This document shows positions 37,054 through 48,396 of a DNA stretch of 64,000 bases, piece after piece. A model generated the notes under the pieces. That model was not told where the DNA came from. It searched no databases and worked only from the letters and a program-made list of their open reading frames with translations. Within the stretch, counting starts at the first letter, position 1, and each line of letters opens with the position of its first letter. The stretch spans positions 1-64,000 of the forward strand of contig RQOL01000444.1 in the NCBI GenBank assembly GCA_013076295.1, read 5' to 3'. This DNA comes from Sanderia malayensis. Lineage: Eukaryota; Cnidaria; Scyphozoa; Semaeostomeae; Pelagiidae. The translations under genes were made by a program, and so were the position numbers.

Positions 37054-38626
37054 GGGCATGAGCGTTAGCGAATGCAGCGCACGAAGTGCGCCAACCACAT
37101 TAAACCTTTGTTGCTTGGGGGACTCCGGGAAGCGAGCGTAGCGAGCGCCCCCGGCTAGTCTATATATAATAAAATGTGATCACACGTGACCCGCCGACTC
37201 TGAACAATGGGCTATTGTTTGGTGAACAATCGACGTTCGACCGAACAATGGGATCAAAGGAATTTCCTTGATATCATAAAGGCTTTTTTTCTGGGGGTCA
37301 ATAAGGGTGCGAATTGGCATCAAAATGATCGCTGCATTGTGCCGATGAAAGTAAAGCAATCCGCTAAATTCTACTCCAAGCGGTTCGGGAGTTATGGCCC
37401 ATTTTGTGTTCCGACTTTCTAGAAAGTTCCGAGGACGGAGTTAATGAGATGCAAAACGAGCAGGGAGAAGCAGGTGTTTTTTAGTTCAACGGGCGGCAAG
37501 TTGCTCGGGTTTAAGCGTGAATACGTGCCGGAAATCAATTGTAAAGACCTGTCAATTGTTCTCAGGACCTGTGGAGACAATGTGTGGACAATTATTTCAA
37601 GGTATTTCTTTTATTTAATTGTTTTTGGTTGAAAATTGCACGAGTTTTGATTTGTTTAACCTCACGTTTTTCTTTCGGCTCGAGGGCCTAACCAAAACAC
37701 GAAAACAATTTTGATTTTCTCGGGTCGTTCTGGGCCGATTTTCTCCATTTGAACTTTCGATAACTGTTTATTTACACGGGAACTAAAGTTATCTGGGGTT
37801 GTTTTTTTTATTTTCTCGATTTTCCTCTGTTTTTGGACAGTTTTAGCCGAGATTGGGTTTTGCTGGAAAACACGAAATTTTCACTCAACAGGCGTGTGTT
37901 TTGCATTTGCGAAAATTAATTTTCGACCTGCCAAGACTTTGTTGTTTTCACCCAAACACTTTCGATAAATGTTCGCCAAGGTATTAGCTTCATGTTGATA
38001 TTTTCGTGGGTGGTGTAGGACCAAAATTGGCCACGCTAATTGAATTTGAAAGTTGGTGAATCGTGTTTAAATTGCTATTTTTTACATGGGTTTGACTTCA
38101 CGGCTATTTTTGATCAAGAAAATCATGTATTGAGCTTCAAAAATACCCAACTAAATTTGCTAAAAGCATTTCAAATGCAACCAATTACTTTCGATACTTA
38201 TTCGCCAAGGCATCAGCTTCATGTTGGTCTAATTTGAGTTAAAATGGACAAATTTTGACCAAGTTAGGGGAATTTTTGTGTTTTTAAAGTTGGCTGATGA
38301 ATAAATTTTTTCACGGTTTTTGTCTTTGGCTGCAGTAAATCCTCTCTTAAAATTCAAAACAACACTGTTAAGTAATGTGAATATTTCTATCGGATTCGCT
38401 GTTTCCTTAGCTACAGTTTGATATATTTTTTATTACAGATTGAGTTTAAAATTTCCAGGATTGATTAAATTTTTGAAGGCAACCTTTTTTTTCAAACTTC
38501 ACACTGAAGCTATCAACTTTCAGAAGCGGCTTTCAGGGGGGCAGCGCGGGCGCGGGCCGGTCGCTTGCCAGGGGGGAAGATTCGAGCTCCCACCTTTACT
38601 TTCTTTATAAATGTTGCGTCGTGTGT
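37054..38626 (+). repeat. Composite unit 8: A module and full-length core B
   Basis: A module 37054-37160, then a full core B to about 38626, ending TTGCGTCGTGTG. The organisation is identical to the array at 1-22260, although about 15 kb separates it from that array. Confidence 0.88.
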
Positions 38627-39681
38627 ATTGTAGGGTATGTATTGTAGGGTATGTTATGTAGGGTATGTATTGTAGGGTATGTAGTGTAGGGTTTGTATTG
38701 TAGGGTATGTATTGTAGGGTTTGTATTCTAGGGTTTGTATGGTAGGGTATGTATTGTAGGGTATGTATGGTAGGGTATGTATTGTAGGGTATGTATTGTA
38801 GGGTATTTATTGTAAGGTATGTATTGTAAGGTATGCATTGTAGGGTATGGATTGTAGGGTATGTATTGTAGGGTATGTATTGTAGGGTATGTTATGTAGG
38901 GTATGTATTGTAGGGTATGTATTGTAGGGTATGTATTGTAGGGTATGTAGTGTAGGGTTTGTATTGTAGGGTATGTATTGTAGGGTTTGTATTCTAGGGT
39001 TTGTATGGTAGGGTATGTATTGTAGGGTATGTATTGTAGGGTATGTATTGTAGGGTATGTATTGTAGGGTATGTATTGTAGGGTATGTATTGTAGGGTAT
39101 GTATTGTAGGGTTTGTATTGTAGGGTATGTATTGTAGGGTATCTATTGTAGGGTTTGTATTGTAGGGTATGTATTGTAGGGTATGTATTGTAGGGTATTT
39201 ATTGTAAGGTATGTATTGTAAGGTATGCATTGTAGGGTATGTATTGTAGGGTTTGTATTGTAGGCTATTTATTGTAAGGTATGTATGTATGTATTGGCAT
39301 GAGCGGTAGCCAATGCAGCGCGTGAAGTGCGCCAACCAGATTAAGCTTAGTTTACGTGACGGGCTCCAGGGAGGGAGCGAAGCGACCGAACCCGGCCCAT
39401 GTATGTATGTATGTATGTATGTATGTATGTATGTATGTATGTATGTATGTATGTATGTATGTATGTATGTAGGTAGGTATGTATGTATGTATTTATGTAT
39501 GTATGTATGTATGTATGTAGGTATGTATGTATGTAGGTAGGTATGTATGTAGGTAGGTATGTATGTATGTAGGGGCATAAGCGGGAGCGAATGCAGCGCG
39601 CGAAGCGCGCCAACCACATTAAACTTTTGTTGCTTGGGGGGCTCCGGGGAGGGAGCGTAGCGACCGGGCCCCCGGCTAGTC
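38627..39681 (+). repeat. Unit 8 tail: minisatellite, A', (TATG)n, A
   Basis: Minisatellite 38627-39280, A' 39296-39398 with stem GCGCGT-GAA-GTGCGC (two G-T type wobbles), (TATG)n with TAGG interruptions 39399-39570, A 39571-39681. Confidence 0.9.
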
Positions 39682-40340
39682 TAATATTACTATTCTGCAG
39701 AGTCACGTGACAACGCACTTTCCTTGTGCTGAAATGGCGAACGAGGTATCCATCAAGGCTTTTTCTGAGGCCCTTAATCTGCCCTATTTTTAAGTGAGCT
39801 GTTCCTTGCCGACTGAACCAGAAAGTTATCTATATGAGAGCTTACAGTTTCGACTAAAAGGTTAGGAAATTCTTTGTTAAAGTTCGCCCAATTGGCTATC
39901 ATCGGGAACTCCATTTTCGAACGAAGTATTCGCTGTTGACGTGACGCTTTTCGCCTTTTACTGTAATTTGATTGGCTCTTTCGCAACTTCACGTGAACAG
40001 TCACGCGTTTTTCGTTATCATGCCAATTAGCTCTCGGGTTGAACAGCAGGTACTTTTGGAGAAGACGCGTGTTTTCGTTTTCAACACAAAGGATAACTGG
40101 GCACCTTTCAAAGTGTTTTACGACCTGAATTATCTTTGTAAAGACTTGCTAATTGTTTGAGAGACCTCTGGCAAATTACAGGAGACAATTGAGAACACAG
40201 GTGATAGCTTTGTTTTGTTTTTTGAGTAAGATAGTTTTAGTTTTTGTAAGACCGCCATTGTTGCTTCGGCATACTGTGACGCTTAGGCCTAATGTAAACA
40301 AGATCAAAGTTTTAAAAACAAATTATGATACGCGATTATC
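39682..40340 (+). repeat. Type Y core, second copy
   Basis: It starts ATTCTGCAGAGTCACGTGAC and contains a longer body than the copy at 15271, including TTCACGTGAACAG and a segment (GGAGAAGACGCGTGTTTTCG) also found inverted at 56441-57205. No gene recognised. Confidence 0.8.
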
Positions 40341-40805
40341 AGGCGAGCGGAGCGACCCAAACTGTTGTAACAGGAGTGGGCAGAGGCATGAGCGGGAGCG
40401 AATGCAGCGCACGAAGTGCGCCCTATCAGTCAATGTTTCATGATAACAGATAGATAGGCGAGCGCAGCGAGCTAACCCATTGTAAGTGGGGTTGAAAGGG
40501 GCATGAGCGTAAGCGAATGCAGCGCATGAAGTGCGCCAACCACAGGCGATCATAGCGAGCTAACCCATGGTGCGTGGGGTTGAAAGATGCATGAGTGTTA
40601 GAGAATGCAGCACACGAAATGTGCCCTATCGGTCCATGCTTGTTAATAACAGATAGACAGGCGAGCGCAGCGAGCTAACCGATTGTAAGTGGGGTTGAAA
40701 GGGGCATGAGTGTTAGCGAATGCAGCACACAAAGTGCGCTAACCACATTAAGTTTTTTCACTTGCTCCCATCTGGGAAGCGAGCGAACGCGAGCGCCCCT
40801 GGCTA
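40341..40805 (+). repeat. Tandem array of GC modules
   Basis: Four to five GC modules with GGCGAGCGCAGCGAGCTAAC and hairpin motifs. One copy has the stem as GCACAC-GAA-ATGTGC and another as GCACAC-AAA-GTGCGC, so single-arm changes exist too. The array ends GGCTAGTT at 40805, abutting the THAP-like exon. Confidence 0.85.
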
Positions 40806-40818
40806 GTTAGAAACTAAC

Positions 40819-40934
40819 CTGTGGAATGCAATATATTTCTCCTGTGATGAATTTTCGTCTGCCTTTGAAGTACGATTTGTATTCCTTTTTTTCTGCTTGC
40901 TTGTACATCCAATTCCTATGCAACCAATGGGCAT
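40819..40934 (-). pseudogene. THAP-like zinc-finger first exon, orphaned
   Basis: Minus-strand frame from MPIGCIGIGCTSKQ to IAFHR, ending at a donor-like site (CCACAG|GTTAGT) at 40819. The Met-Pro start, two Cys four residues apart, and AFHR about 30 residues later resemble the first half of a THAP DNA-binding domain, a C2CH zinc finger found in P-element transposases and host factors. The rest of the domain would be in the next exon, but a GC-module array begins within 15 bp. Either an intron holds the array or the gene is truncated. A longer frame extends to 40994. Confidence 0.5.
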
Positions 40935-40994
40935 TTTGTTTACTTCCCATTTTCGGCAAGTTGAATTTCCCACTTGATAGGCTGTCGATAACAT

Positions 40995-43203
40995 ATTTTA
41001 TTTAGAGAAATATGTTATCGAGAAATATGTTATCGAAAGTTTTATATATAATACTTGCAACTTTGTGGAAAAATATCAACGCTACAAGACTTTTTGCCGT
41101 GGCAATTTTTGGCCTAACCTCACCATCCAAATTATTTGAAGTCATCTTACACGTTTACTTTATGAGATTCATAGCTATATGGCATTTCAAAAGTTGCAGA
41201 ATGGTTATTTGCAGCTTATACTTATTTGGCTGGCTTCTGAGTTTGCCCATTCTTGAAGCATTTATGAAAACCTTGTTTTTAGAGAATCTCTAAAATAGAA
41301 AATTGCCCGTGAAATACATTATAAGCGTGTAGCGATGAATTCTTGTTATTTCTAAGAAACAAATAAGTATATTAAATGATCCGGCATAATTTGGCAGCTA
41401 ATTATGATACAACTGATGAGAAATACGATAGCTTGTTTTTTCCACTGTAGGTACAGGGGCAGCCATTTTGTGACACACTTATTACTTAGCTAAATAAAGT
41501 TATCATTCCAGAGTCCTTATATAGAGTTCACTGGCGCTGTATGAGCTACTTCGCTTATTTTGATGAGCAAAATAAGGACAGACAGTCTGGAATTCACACC
41601 TCCTTTCGCTACATCTTACTGTTTTAGGCAAATTTAAGGTGCTCATGTATATGGGCCCTTAATGTTTCATTAACTTAAGTTAATTATTGACGTGTATCAT
41701 AACTTGGCATTACCAAGCAAATAGCACTTAACACATCTCTCATAAGATGATATTTGAAATGTGTTGACTTATTTGGGGATGCAGCTGAGCCACCGACTAG
41801 GGGGTTACGAAGATGACAAACAACCTATGCTCAATAGAGAGTTTCTGAAACACGACTTATCTCAAGACGACACCCGATGGAGACCTGGTGCGAGGACAGT
41901 GGTTCTTCTCATAAAATTTTGTTTCAGAAAATGCAACCTTTGTTAGGATGACCTATCTTTCCCCCAACATTCAAAAAGTTTCTCGAAATAAATGGATATT
42001 CTCACAATAGTGATGTGATGTTAAATTTATACGACAATTATATTTTTGATGTTCATGATCTGTTATTGCTTCATAATCATAATTTTAATCAACGAAATTT
42101 GCACTGCAATTTAATCATCCAAATTTGCACTGCATCAGTCATATTATTGGTAATGCGAAAGATTTGATTTGACGACAATACGAAAGTGGAGTTCAGGTTC
42201 AGGAAAGAAGAAATTGTTCCTCGGAAGAGACAAAGACACTCTTCTTTGTCTGTTCCAATTTCCAGAATCCTGAAGTTTTCAGGGGCAGCAACTGAATTTT
42301 TTGTGATGCTGTGAAGGCTCTATTTATTTGCCCGAAAAGATACACAGATCCACGATTTGCTAGGCCAGTGTCTCAAAAGCGGAAGCATTCACTGAAATTT
42401 TCGTGGAAACAGTTGACAAAATAAAACTGTATTTAAAAAGCATGTTTTTCCATGTTAGACAGTGATTTCACCTCGAAATGACAGATCGAATGTTGAATTT
42501 CCGTAAACTATAAAATTGAACTCAAATTAAAACTTGCAGGTTTGAAATAGTTTGTCTCAATCACCGGTTTTGATGACGGCCGATGTTTTTGCAAAAGTGT
42601 GTCATTACAGCAAGACGCCCAATGATTTTTGGGGATAGCCCGGACCGTGCTCGTGCAAGACCTCCAACAGGCGTCTTATTGAGATAGGTTGTGTTTCGGA
42701 AACACCCTAATATCAAGGCTGACACCTCAAATGTATTAGCCAATCAATACCAAGTTTTTAAAAAGCTGATTGTGGCTAATCAACCACAGTGATCTTTCTG
42801 AACAATAAGCTGGAAGAAGAAAATAGAATTAGACAAGGTCAAAGCATGACAAACACGACTAAGAAAATCATTGCAAGTCTGGCAAGTTGCAGTAGGAAAA
42901 ACACCGACAAGAAAAATTGTCAAAACAGGGTTCGAAAAAACCACCCACCTCCCTTTCTCAGAGTATCCCTGTCATCCTCTGCCTGGTTTTCCAACACCGT
43001 TTTCTCAGCCATTTGTGATGCATTTCCTTCGGGATTTTCGCAACACCGTTCCTCAGCCATTTCTGCATTTCCTTTGGGATTTCGTAAACAGAAACACGGT
43101 GGGCTTACGGGATCCATAATCTAAACTTGCAACACTTGCAACAAGGAATCGGAAACAGCACAATGTGTAAGTTTTAGAAATTACCCCCAGTTGTGTTGAC
43201 AGC
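40995..43203 (+). other. Mostly unannotatable stretch
   Basis: AT-rich DNA with no recognised gene. Around 42991-43085 a segment (CTCAGCCATTTNTG...GGGATTTTCG) is present in two tandem copies of about 50 bp. The stretch at 42560-42760 looks repeat-like, but I could not name a family. Confidence 0.4.
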
Positions 43204-44594
43204 ATCAAGGAACTAGAGAGAAGAATAACAAACTTACAGCTGAGCTTTCTGCACTCTTCCTATGTTCAATTACGAATGAAGCATTCAGTGCAAGTTTACA
43301 TTTAGCGATAGATAACCTCCAGGAGACAGCTGTGTGCGCAATTTTGATAGGATGTGCTTTAAAAATAAAGAATCGAAGGAAGAGATCTGTTTGGTGCAAG
43401 GATTGGCAAGGAAGAGGAGATGATAGTGGCTTATACACTCGTCTTGTAAATGAATTGAGGTTAGCAGATAGAAGGGATTACAGAAGATTTATGAGAATGA
43501 ATACATCCACGTTCAAGGTATAACTTTAGTCAGTGAACAGCTCTTTCAAGTCTGACCTATCATTTACATTGTGTAGGGCATAAATATAAGAACAGGGATT
43601 TGAAACTTTCCCCATTACAGGCCCTAAATTGTCGATATACAAAAAACACCCCTTTAGCTTTACAAAGGACACCATCGTTTAAGGGCCTGTTTATATGGGG
43701 AAGGGCGAGCCCTCCTCGGAGGGCTAGCTCTTCTAAGAGGGCTGGGTATGCATGCTTATTTATATGAAAATTTTCAAACATTTTCACAGCTATTTCTTCA
43801 CCGTGATAACTTGTCACCACTTTTCACATGCAGTATGTATCTGACGTGGGCATACAACAATATTTTCCAGCCCTTCTGGGCAAGCATCGGGCGATTTGAG
43901 CCAGGGTACTTTTCAGTCGTTCCAGAAAAATGTTCATGCAAAAGTCGGTGTCAAGTATGTCAACACCCCCAAACGTTTTGAATGTGCTCCCCTGATGCAC
44001 ATGGAAATGTCTTGTTTGACAACAGCATTTAACTGAACTGCAGATACGCATAATACAATTATTTCGATATCTTCATAAACAATTGTATTTCATTTCGTAC
44101 AACTTTATTTACATTAATCGAAATTGTCGAGGTTATTTTGTACTTTGTTGATCTTCATTCATATTTGTTTCTGCAGATAATTATGTTTCTGACGACAATT
44201 TCAAGTTGTATGCTTCTGTTCTCGAAAATCTAGGCTATTTCGTCACGTAAGAATTTGTTGGTGTCTTTAAAAAAAGTGATGGACTCGATTTTACTCTGCT
44301 TTTGTTCAGAGTCAAATTTTCCATGATGGAGGATTAACAACTCGTAAGCCCATTAAACTCTGCTGTGAAAATCCATTATTTTGCATGTTACACGATCACT
44401 TTTTATCACCAAAAAAATGCTCTGCAACGTTGTTATCGAACGACGAATGAGACAAGACAAATCTTCCTTCAGCCTTTACCTCCCAGATCCAACGGCAACA
44501 ATACCAAGGCCTCTGCAGTAAGTGTTCGACAGACATTTGCAGACCATATTTTTGGGCCTGGAGAGGTTCCATGGCAATGGAAGTGTTTAGTATA
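43204..44594 (+). pseudogene. PIF/Harbinger transposase remnant (both ends, catalytic core missing)
   Basis: An open segment at about 43204-43517 ends in a donor-like AAG|GTATAA and encodes RRKRSVWCKDWQGRGDDSG and then LVNELRLADRRDYRRFMRMN, the characteristic N-terminal part of Harbinger (HARBI1-type) transposases. A second segment, about 44430-44594, encodes SVRQTFADHIFGPGEVPWQW followed by a stop, matching their C-terminal end. The DDE catalytic region that should lie between is absent; the gap contains MITE-like DNA at 43684. Known for the family: a DDE nuclease moving PIF/Harbinger elements. Inferred: an internally deleted, dead copy. Confidence 0.72.
43684..43760. repeat. MITE-like segment with GC hairpin
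   Basis: It begins GGGCCTGTTTATATGGGGA, a style of terminus seen in short invertebrate DNA transposons, and contains a hairpin AGCCCTCC-TC-GGAGGGCT. I could not find the matching other end, so the element is partial or its boundary is unclear. Confidence 0.4.
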
Positions 44595-44970
44595 AATTTC
44601 GCATAGATATGTTCTTCAGTTTAAATTGTCTTGCTATATTCGCTTGTTAATTTTTTGTTTACCAACCTTTTGTGTATTAACTGTTATATTTCGCCTGAAA
44701 ATTTGATATTCATGTTTGCTCTGTTGATGAAAAAAGCAAATTAAAGTTCAACTGTTTCTTACTTCATCCCAACTTTGTGATTCTCGAAGCCCTCCGAGTC
44801 AGACATGATGTCAGGTACTGTCAGCATCTTTGAAAAAAAATGATGGAGCGATTTTATTTTGACCTTGAATCAAAATAGAATTTACAACGATGGGTGATTA
44901 ACAACAGATATGCGGATTAAAAACAGCATCCCCAGTGAACAATTTTGGCCATTTACACGATCCTTCTTGA
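44230..44970 (+). repeat. Diverged direct repeat pair flanking the Harbinger C-terminus
   Basis: About 165 bp at 44230-44400 (AAAGTGATGGACTCGATTTTA ... GATTAACAAC ... TTACACGATC) recurs at about 44805-44970 with the same order of motifs. The copies are clearly diverged. They bracket the Harbinger C-terminal fragment and may be related insertions or an old duplication. Confidence 0.5.
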
Positions 44971-45387
44971 ACTTCGCAGTCCAATAGTTAAAAAAACGTT
45001 GGCAAGAAATGATCGTGTAAGCGTGCCTTTACCCGGCCTTAAGAAAAGAACAGAATATAGCAAACCTCTTTTTAAGGAATTGAGTCTTCTCACTTTCGAT
45101 GATAATTACAAAATTGAATGCGCAAAATTTATGTTTGAAGTTTCAAAAGAAAATGTAGATAGTTGCATTTGTGATTTCTTGCAACTAACAATTTCTTGCA
45201 TCTAACTAACAAGACGAGGCAGGCTACCAGCGGCAACTTTTCCTAGCCCTCAATTAGAACCAATTACAAATCGTTCTTTATCACAAATTCTGGTGTAAAA
45301 ATCTGGAACAAAATACCAAGTAACATCAAATGTAATAATTCCAAAAAAGAATTTTCACGTCTTCTAAAACAATCTATTCTTGAATAA
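44945..45387 (+). pseudogene. LINE (non-LTR retrotransposon) ORF2 3' end fragment
   Basis: The fragment reads PLFKELSLLTFDDNYKIECA and, after a frame change, TRQATSGNF, then a TAG, then TNSGVKIWNKIPSNIK and a stop at 45385-45387. This is the typical C-terminal tail of CR1/L2/Jockey-like ORF2 proteins (TRQ...WN.IP). The reverse transcriptase core is missing, as in 5'-truncated LINE insertions. An AT-rich 3' region follows. Internal stops show it is dead. Confidence 0.65.
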
Positions 45388-45751
45388 TATACGTAAAAAT
45401 CCAACAATACAATTCATTCCGCTTTCGATCTAAATAATATGCCTTCAATTCTCCACACTTTTGTTAATATTATTATCATTATTTTTATTATCCATATTCT
45501 TTACGTTTAATTCATTTTTTATTCATTATTTTTTCCTTTCATTTTATCTTTTTCGTCATTATCGACTGTTCTTGTTTTGAAAGGATCTCTCTTATATATT
45601 TGAAACATATTGGCGAATATTTCACTTTTATCTATTTTTAACATGTCACTCAGGTCATATGGCGTCTATATCTCTTTTCATATGTCCTTCGGCAAAAACC
45701 TTTCTAAATTGATGTAATACATATATTTTTTTCTGTTCAATTAAAAATTAA

Positions 45752-47015
45752 AGGGCTTATGCAACCTAAAATGACATATTAATTTTTTTACGGCAATGGA
45801 AAGAAAAAGATCTGAGTATCACTGTGAAAATATTTTGAGTGTTTTCTAACGAGTATCAGTATGTTTTCCTCAAGCTCAAACACACCCAGGTCTGTTGAAG
45901 AGCTATGACGTCAGTTTGATGACACACAAATCATTTTTTTTATAGGGGTCAGTACGGGAAAATTTGGCTGTGCAAGACAGTTTTTTGAATAACTGGATTT
46001 AGGCAACACCGATTTCAATTATCTCACCCCTGGCTGAAAGCGTGATATTTTCCTCACATTATGAGTCAATTTTCGTTGCTTTCAATTAAAAACAGAAATG
46101 TTAACAAATTTTGAAAGAAATAAAACTTTCAAGATTTTGTTCAGTGTGGCGTCAGAATGAAACGAGCTATTGTTCTTCCACTATTGTTCTCTTAGGAAGA
46201 GCTGCCCGGCCTTTGTTGAAACAGTGTCTGATTAAAATCTTTTCAAAATGTTGGATTGCGAAAATAGTAGTTCAAAACACATTCCTATGACAACGAAGGA
46301 GGAAGTCTTCTTGAGGATAGCGAAGAAGTCGAAGACTATTCAGTAGTCAGTTTGTATAGTCGAAACTCGCAAAAAGGAAAACCTGTTGCAAGAAAACCCA
46401 GAGCTGGGTACGGCAGTGATGATAAAGAATCGGGTTGTGAAGGCCTATCTCTGAAAGAGCTGGATGCCTGTTTTGAAAATAAAACTTATATTGATAATTG
46501 GTTAGTTCATTTGTTTGTTATTTAATAAATTGTTGGCAACTGTTAAACATCAATTCTATGGAATCATATGAGTTTTGGTCATTGTACTGTTTTGTCTTCA
46601 GTTGTTATGGTCCAATCCAGGCCTTTAGAAGAGTTTCGAGACTTATGGAGAGAGATGAATTTAGTGCTGGCCCGCTATTGGGTTCCCTTACAATACATAA
46701 TGGACCATGAAATGCGTTTTTAATACTCGTTATTAGTATTTGTTTCCCTTATTTTAAGTTGCATATTGACGTTTTTCTTCAGTCTGGCCGGTTTGTTGTT
46801 TCTGTTAGCTGTGGTTCGCGAAGGTGTCTGGGATTGCGCATCATTCTGACGTCAATTTTTTCAACAGAATTTGTCCAAATTCCCTATTTTGACAATGAAT
46901 AATTCAAAAACTCCAAAATCTTTTTATATTCTATCTGCAGCATGTTGATTAAGCGTGTTGAATTCTATACTTTTCAGCAAAATAACTACATACAATTTTA
47001 GGCTGCATAAGCCCT
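45752..47015. mobile_element. TTAA-flanked inverted-repeat element
   Basis: AGGGCTTATGCAACCTAAAA at the left end (from 45752) is matched in reverse at the right end (TTTAGGCTGCATAAGCCCT, to 47015), and both ends are flanked by TTAA (45748-45751 and 47016-47019). TTAA duplication is the hallmark of piggyBac-type transposition, though the tips do not start CCC. The 1.26-kb interior has no transposase, but holds exon-like frames: an acidic one near 46300-46499 ending at a donor-like TTG|GTTAGT, and a 70-codon one at 46498-46710. It is likely a nonautonomous element, possibly carrying captured exon sequence. Confidence 0.65.
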
Positions 47016-47118
47016 TTAACTTAAATATTCATCATGTCGTTTTTTTCGCATTATTGTAATGAAATATTGTTATTGTTGAAGAATGTACGAAATTGAAATT
47101 GAACTACCGTATTTCCTC

Positions 47119-47541
47119 TAAAGAACGCCGCCCTCTGATAAACGCTGCCCTCTATTGAACGCCGCACTTTAAACCAGACATCTGTAATAAACGCCGCCCT
47201 CTAATGAACGCCGCCCTCTATTGAACGCCGCTTCTTCAAAAGCAGTGTTTATTAGAAAACACACGTCAGCGAAAGTTTGCGTGTCATAGATGAGGACTCT
47301 GACAGAGACAGTGACATTGACATTGACGTACTTTAACGTGAACACATCATTTGTTAACTAAACATTTTTCATAAGGTCTTTTAGTACGTGTTTTTGGGAA
47401 AAGAAGACATTGTCTGTTTTTACCTTTCTTGTCTCACTTTTCATTTTGTAAAGAACGCCGCCCTCTAATGAACGCCGCCCTCTATTAAACGCCGCATGTA
47501 AAAGTTGGATTTTGAAAACAACGCCGCGGCGTTCTTTAGAG
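47119..47541 (+). repeat. GCCGCCCTCT minisatellite within the TIR element
   Basis: AACGCCGCCCTCTATTG-like monomers of about 16-18 bp occur at 47125-47235 and 47453-47495, separated by less repetitive sequence. The segment ends GGCGTTCTTTAGAG at 47541, where the PLE begins. Confidence 0.75.
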
Positions 47542-47712
47542 ATACCAGGCGGAAAACGAATTGCATGCAGAAATTTCAAAATGTATACGACGACGAGAAC
47601 AGACATGAGAAAAACCAGAGACAAATTCAGTTAATAATTGAGTTAATAATTGACAAATCCATGAAATAATAGACAAATCCGTTAAAATGACAAAACCAGT
47701 AAAATTACATGA

Positions 47713-47745
47713 CGTTTCGCTGAGTAACTGTCAGCATCCTCAGAT
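47713..47745 (-). ncRNA. Hammerhead-like motif, inverted PLE copy
   Basis: The same CTGAGGA ... GCTGA-loop-TCAGC ... GAAA ... CGTC order as at 50260-50292, on the minus strand. See that entry for the reasoning. Confidence 0.35.
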
Positions 47746-47898
47746 GATAAGAAGTAAAGTAAATGCAATATTTATATATTAGCAAACAAAGGCATAACTA
47801 AGAGAAAGGAATACAATCATGAAAAAGTTGAGAGGCAACATACAAGTTAAAATGCAATTAGAAAAACAAAGAAAACAAAGAAAACGACAATAAGTTAA

Positions 47899-48396
47899 TT
47901 AAAATAGCTGCAGGGGAATGCTAGACGTTTGATTGTTAAGGGAGGGGTGGTCACGTAGGATGAGAAGGCTTTCAAACAAAAGGAGATCAAATTCATTGGA
48001 TGCTTTCTTTAAAATAGAAAAGTTGTCAGGAGTGGCCTCATGCCCAGAGGCAATGAGGTGATCCAGTATGGCCGAAGAGGAAGACTTAACAGGTTGGCCT
48101 GTTTTTCCTATTCCCAGATGTTCTCGGCTGCGGGTAGCTAAATGGCGGGAGGTCTTCCCATAGTAACAGGCATTACAACCTGTGCACTTAAATTGATAAA
48201 CAACCTGAGAACAAATGGAAACAGGAAAACGGTCTTTAAAAGGAAAGAAAGACGAGATACGCTTGGAGGAGGAAAAAACGAAATGAAGTTTAATATACGG
48301 ATAGGCTGCAGAAAAGATCTTATTAAGATTTTTACGTATTTGAAGAGAATGAAATCCTAAAAACGGGAGACAAACCAAAATTTTCTTATGTGGAAC
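47899..48396 (-). pseudogene. PLE ORF fragment, inverted (GIY-YIG end)
   Basis: The fragment encodes the last part of the PLE protein from VPHKKILVCLPF through CYYGKTSRHLATRSREHLG to the natural stop, with no reverse transcriptase. It matches the corresponding part of the full copy exactly at protein level. Its upstream edge at 48396 is a head-to-head junction with the forward truncated copy. It is a structural pseudo-LTR component rather than a gene. Confidence 0.9.

Noticed and set aside
42561..43119. Overlapping frames at 42561-43119 as a gene
   Set aside because: They overlap in several frames and both strands with no recognisable domain; a local tandem duplication explains part of the open length.
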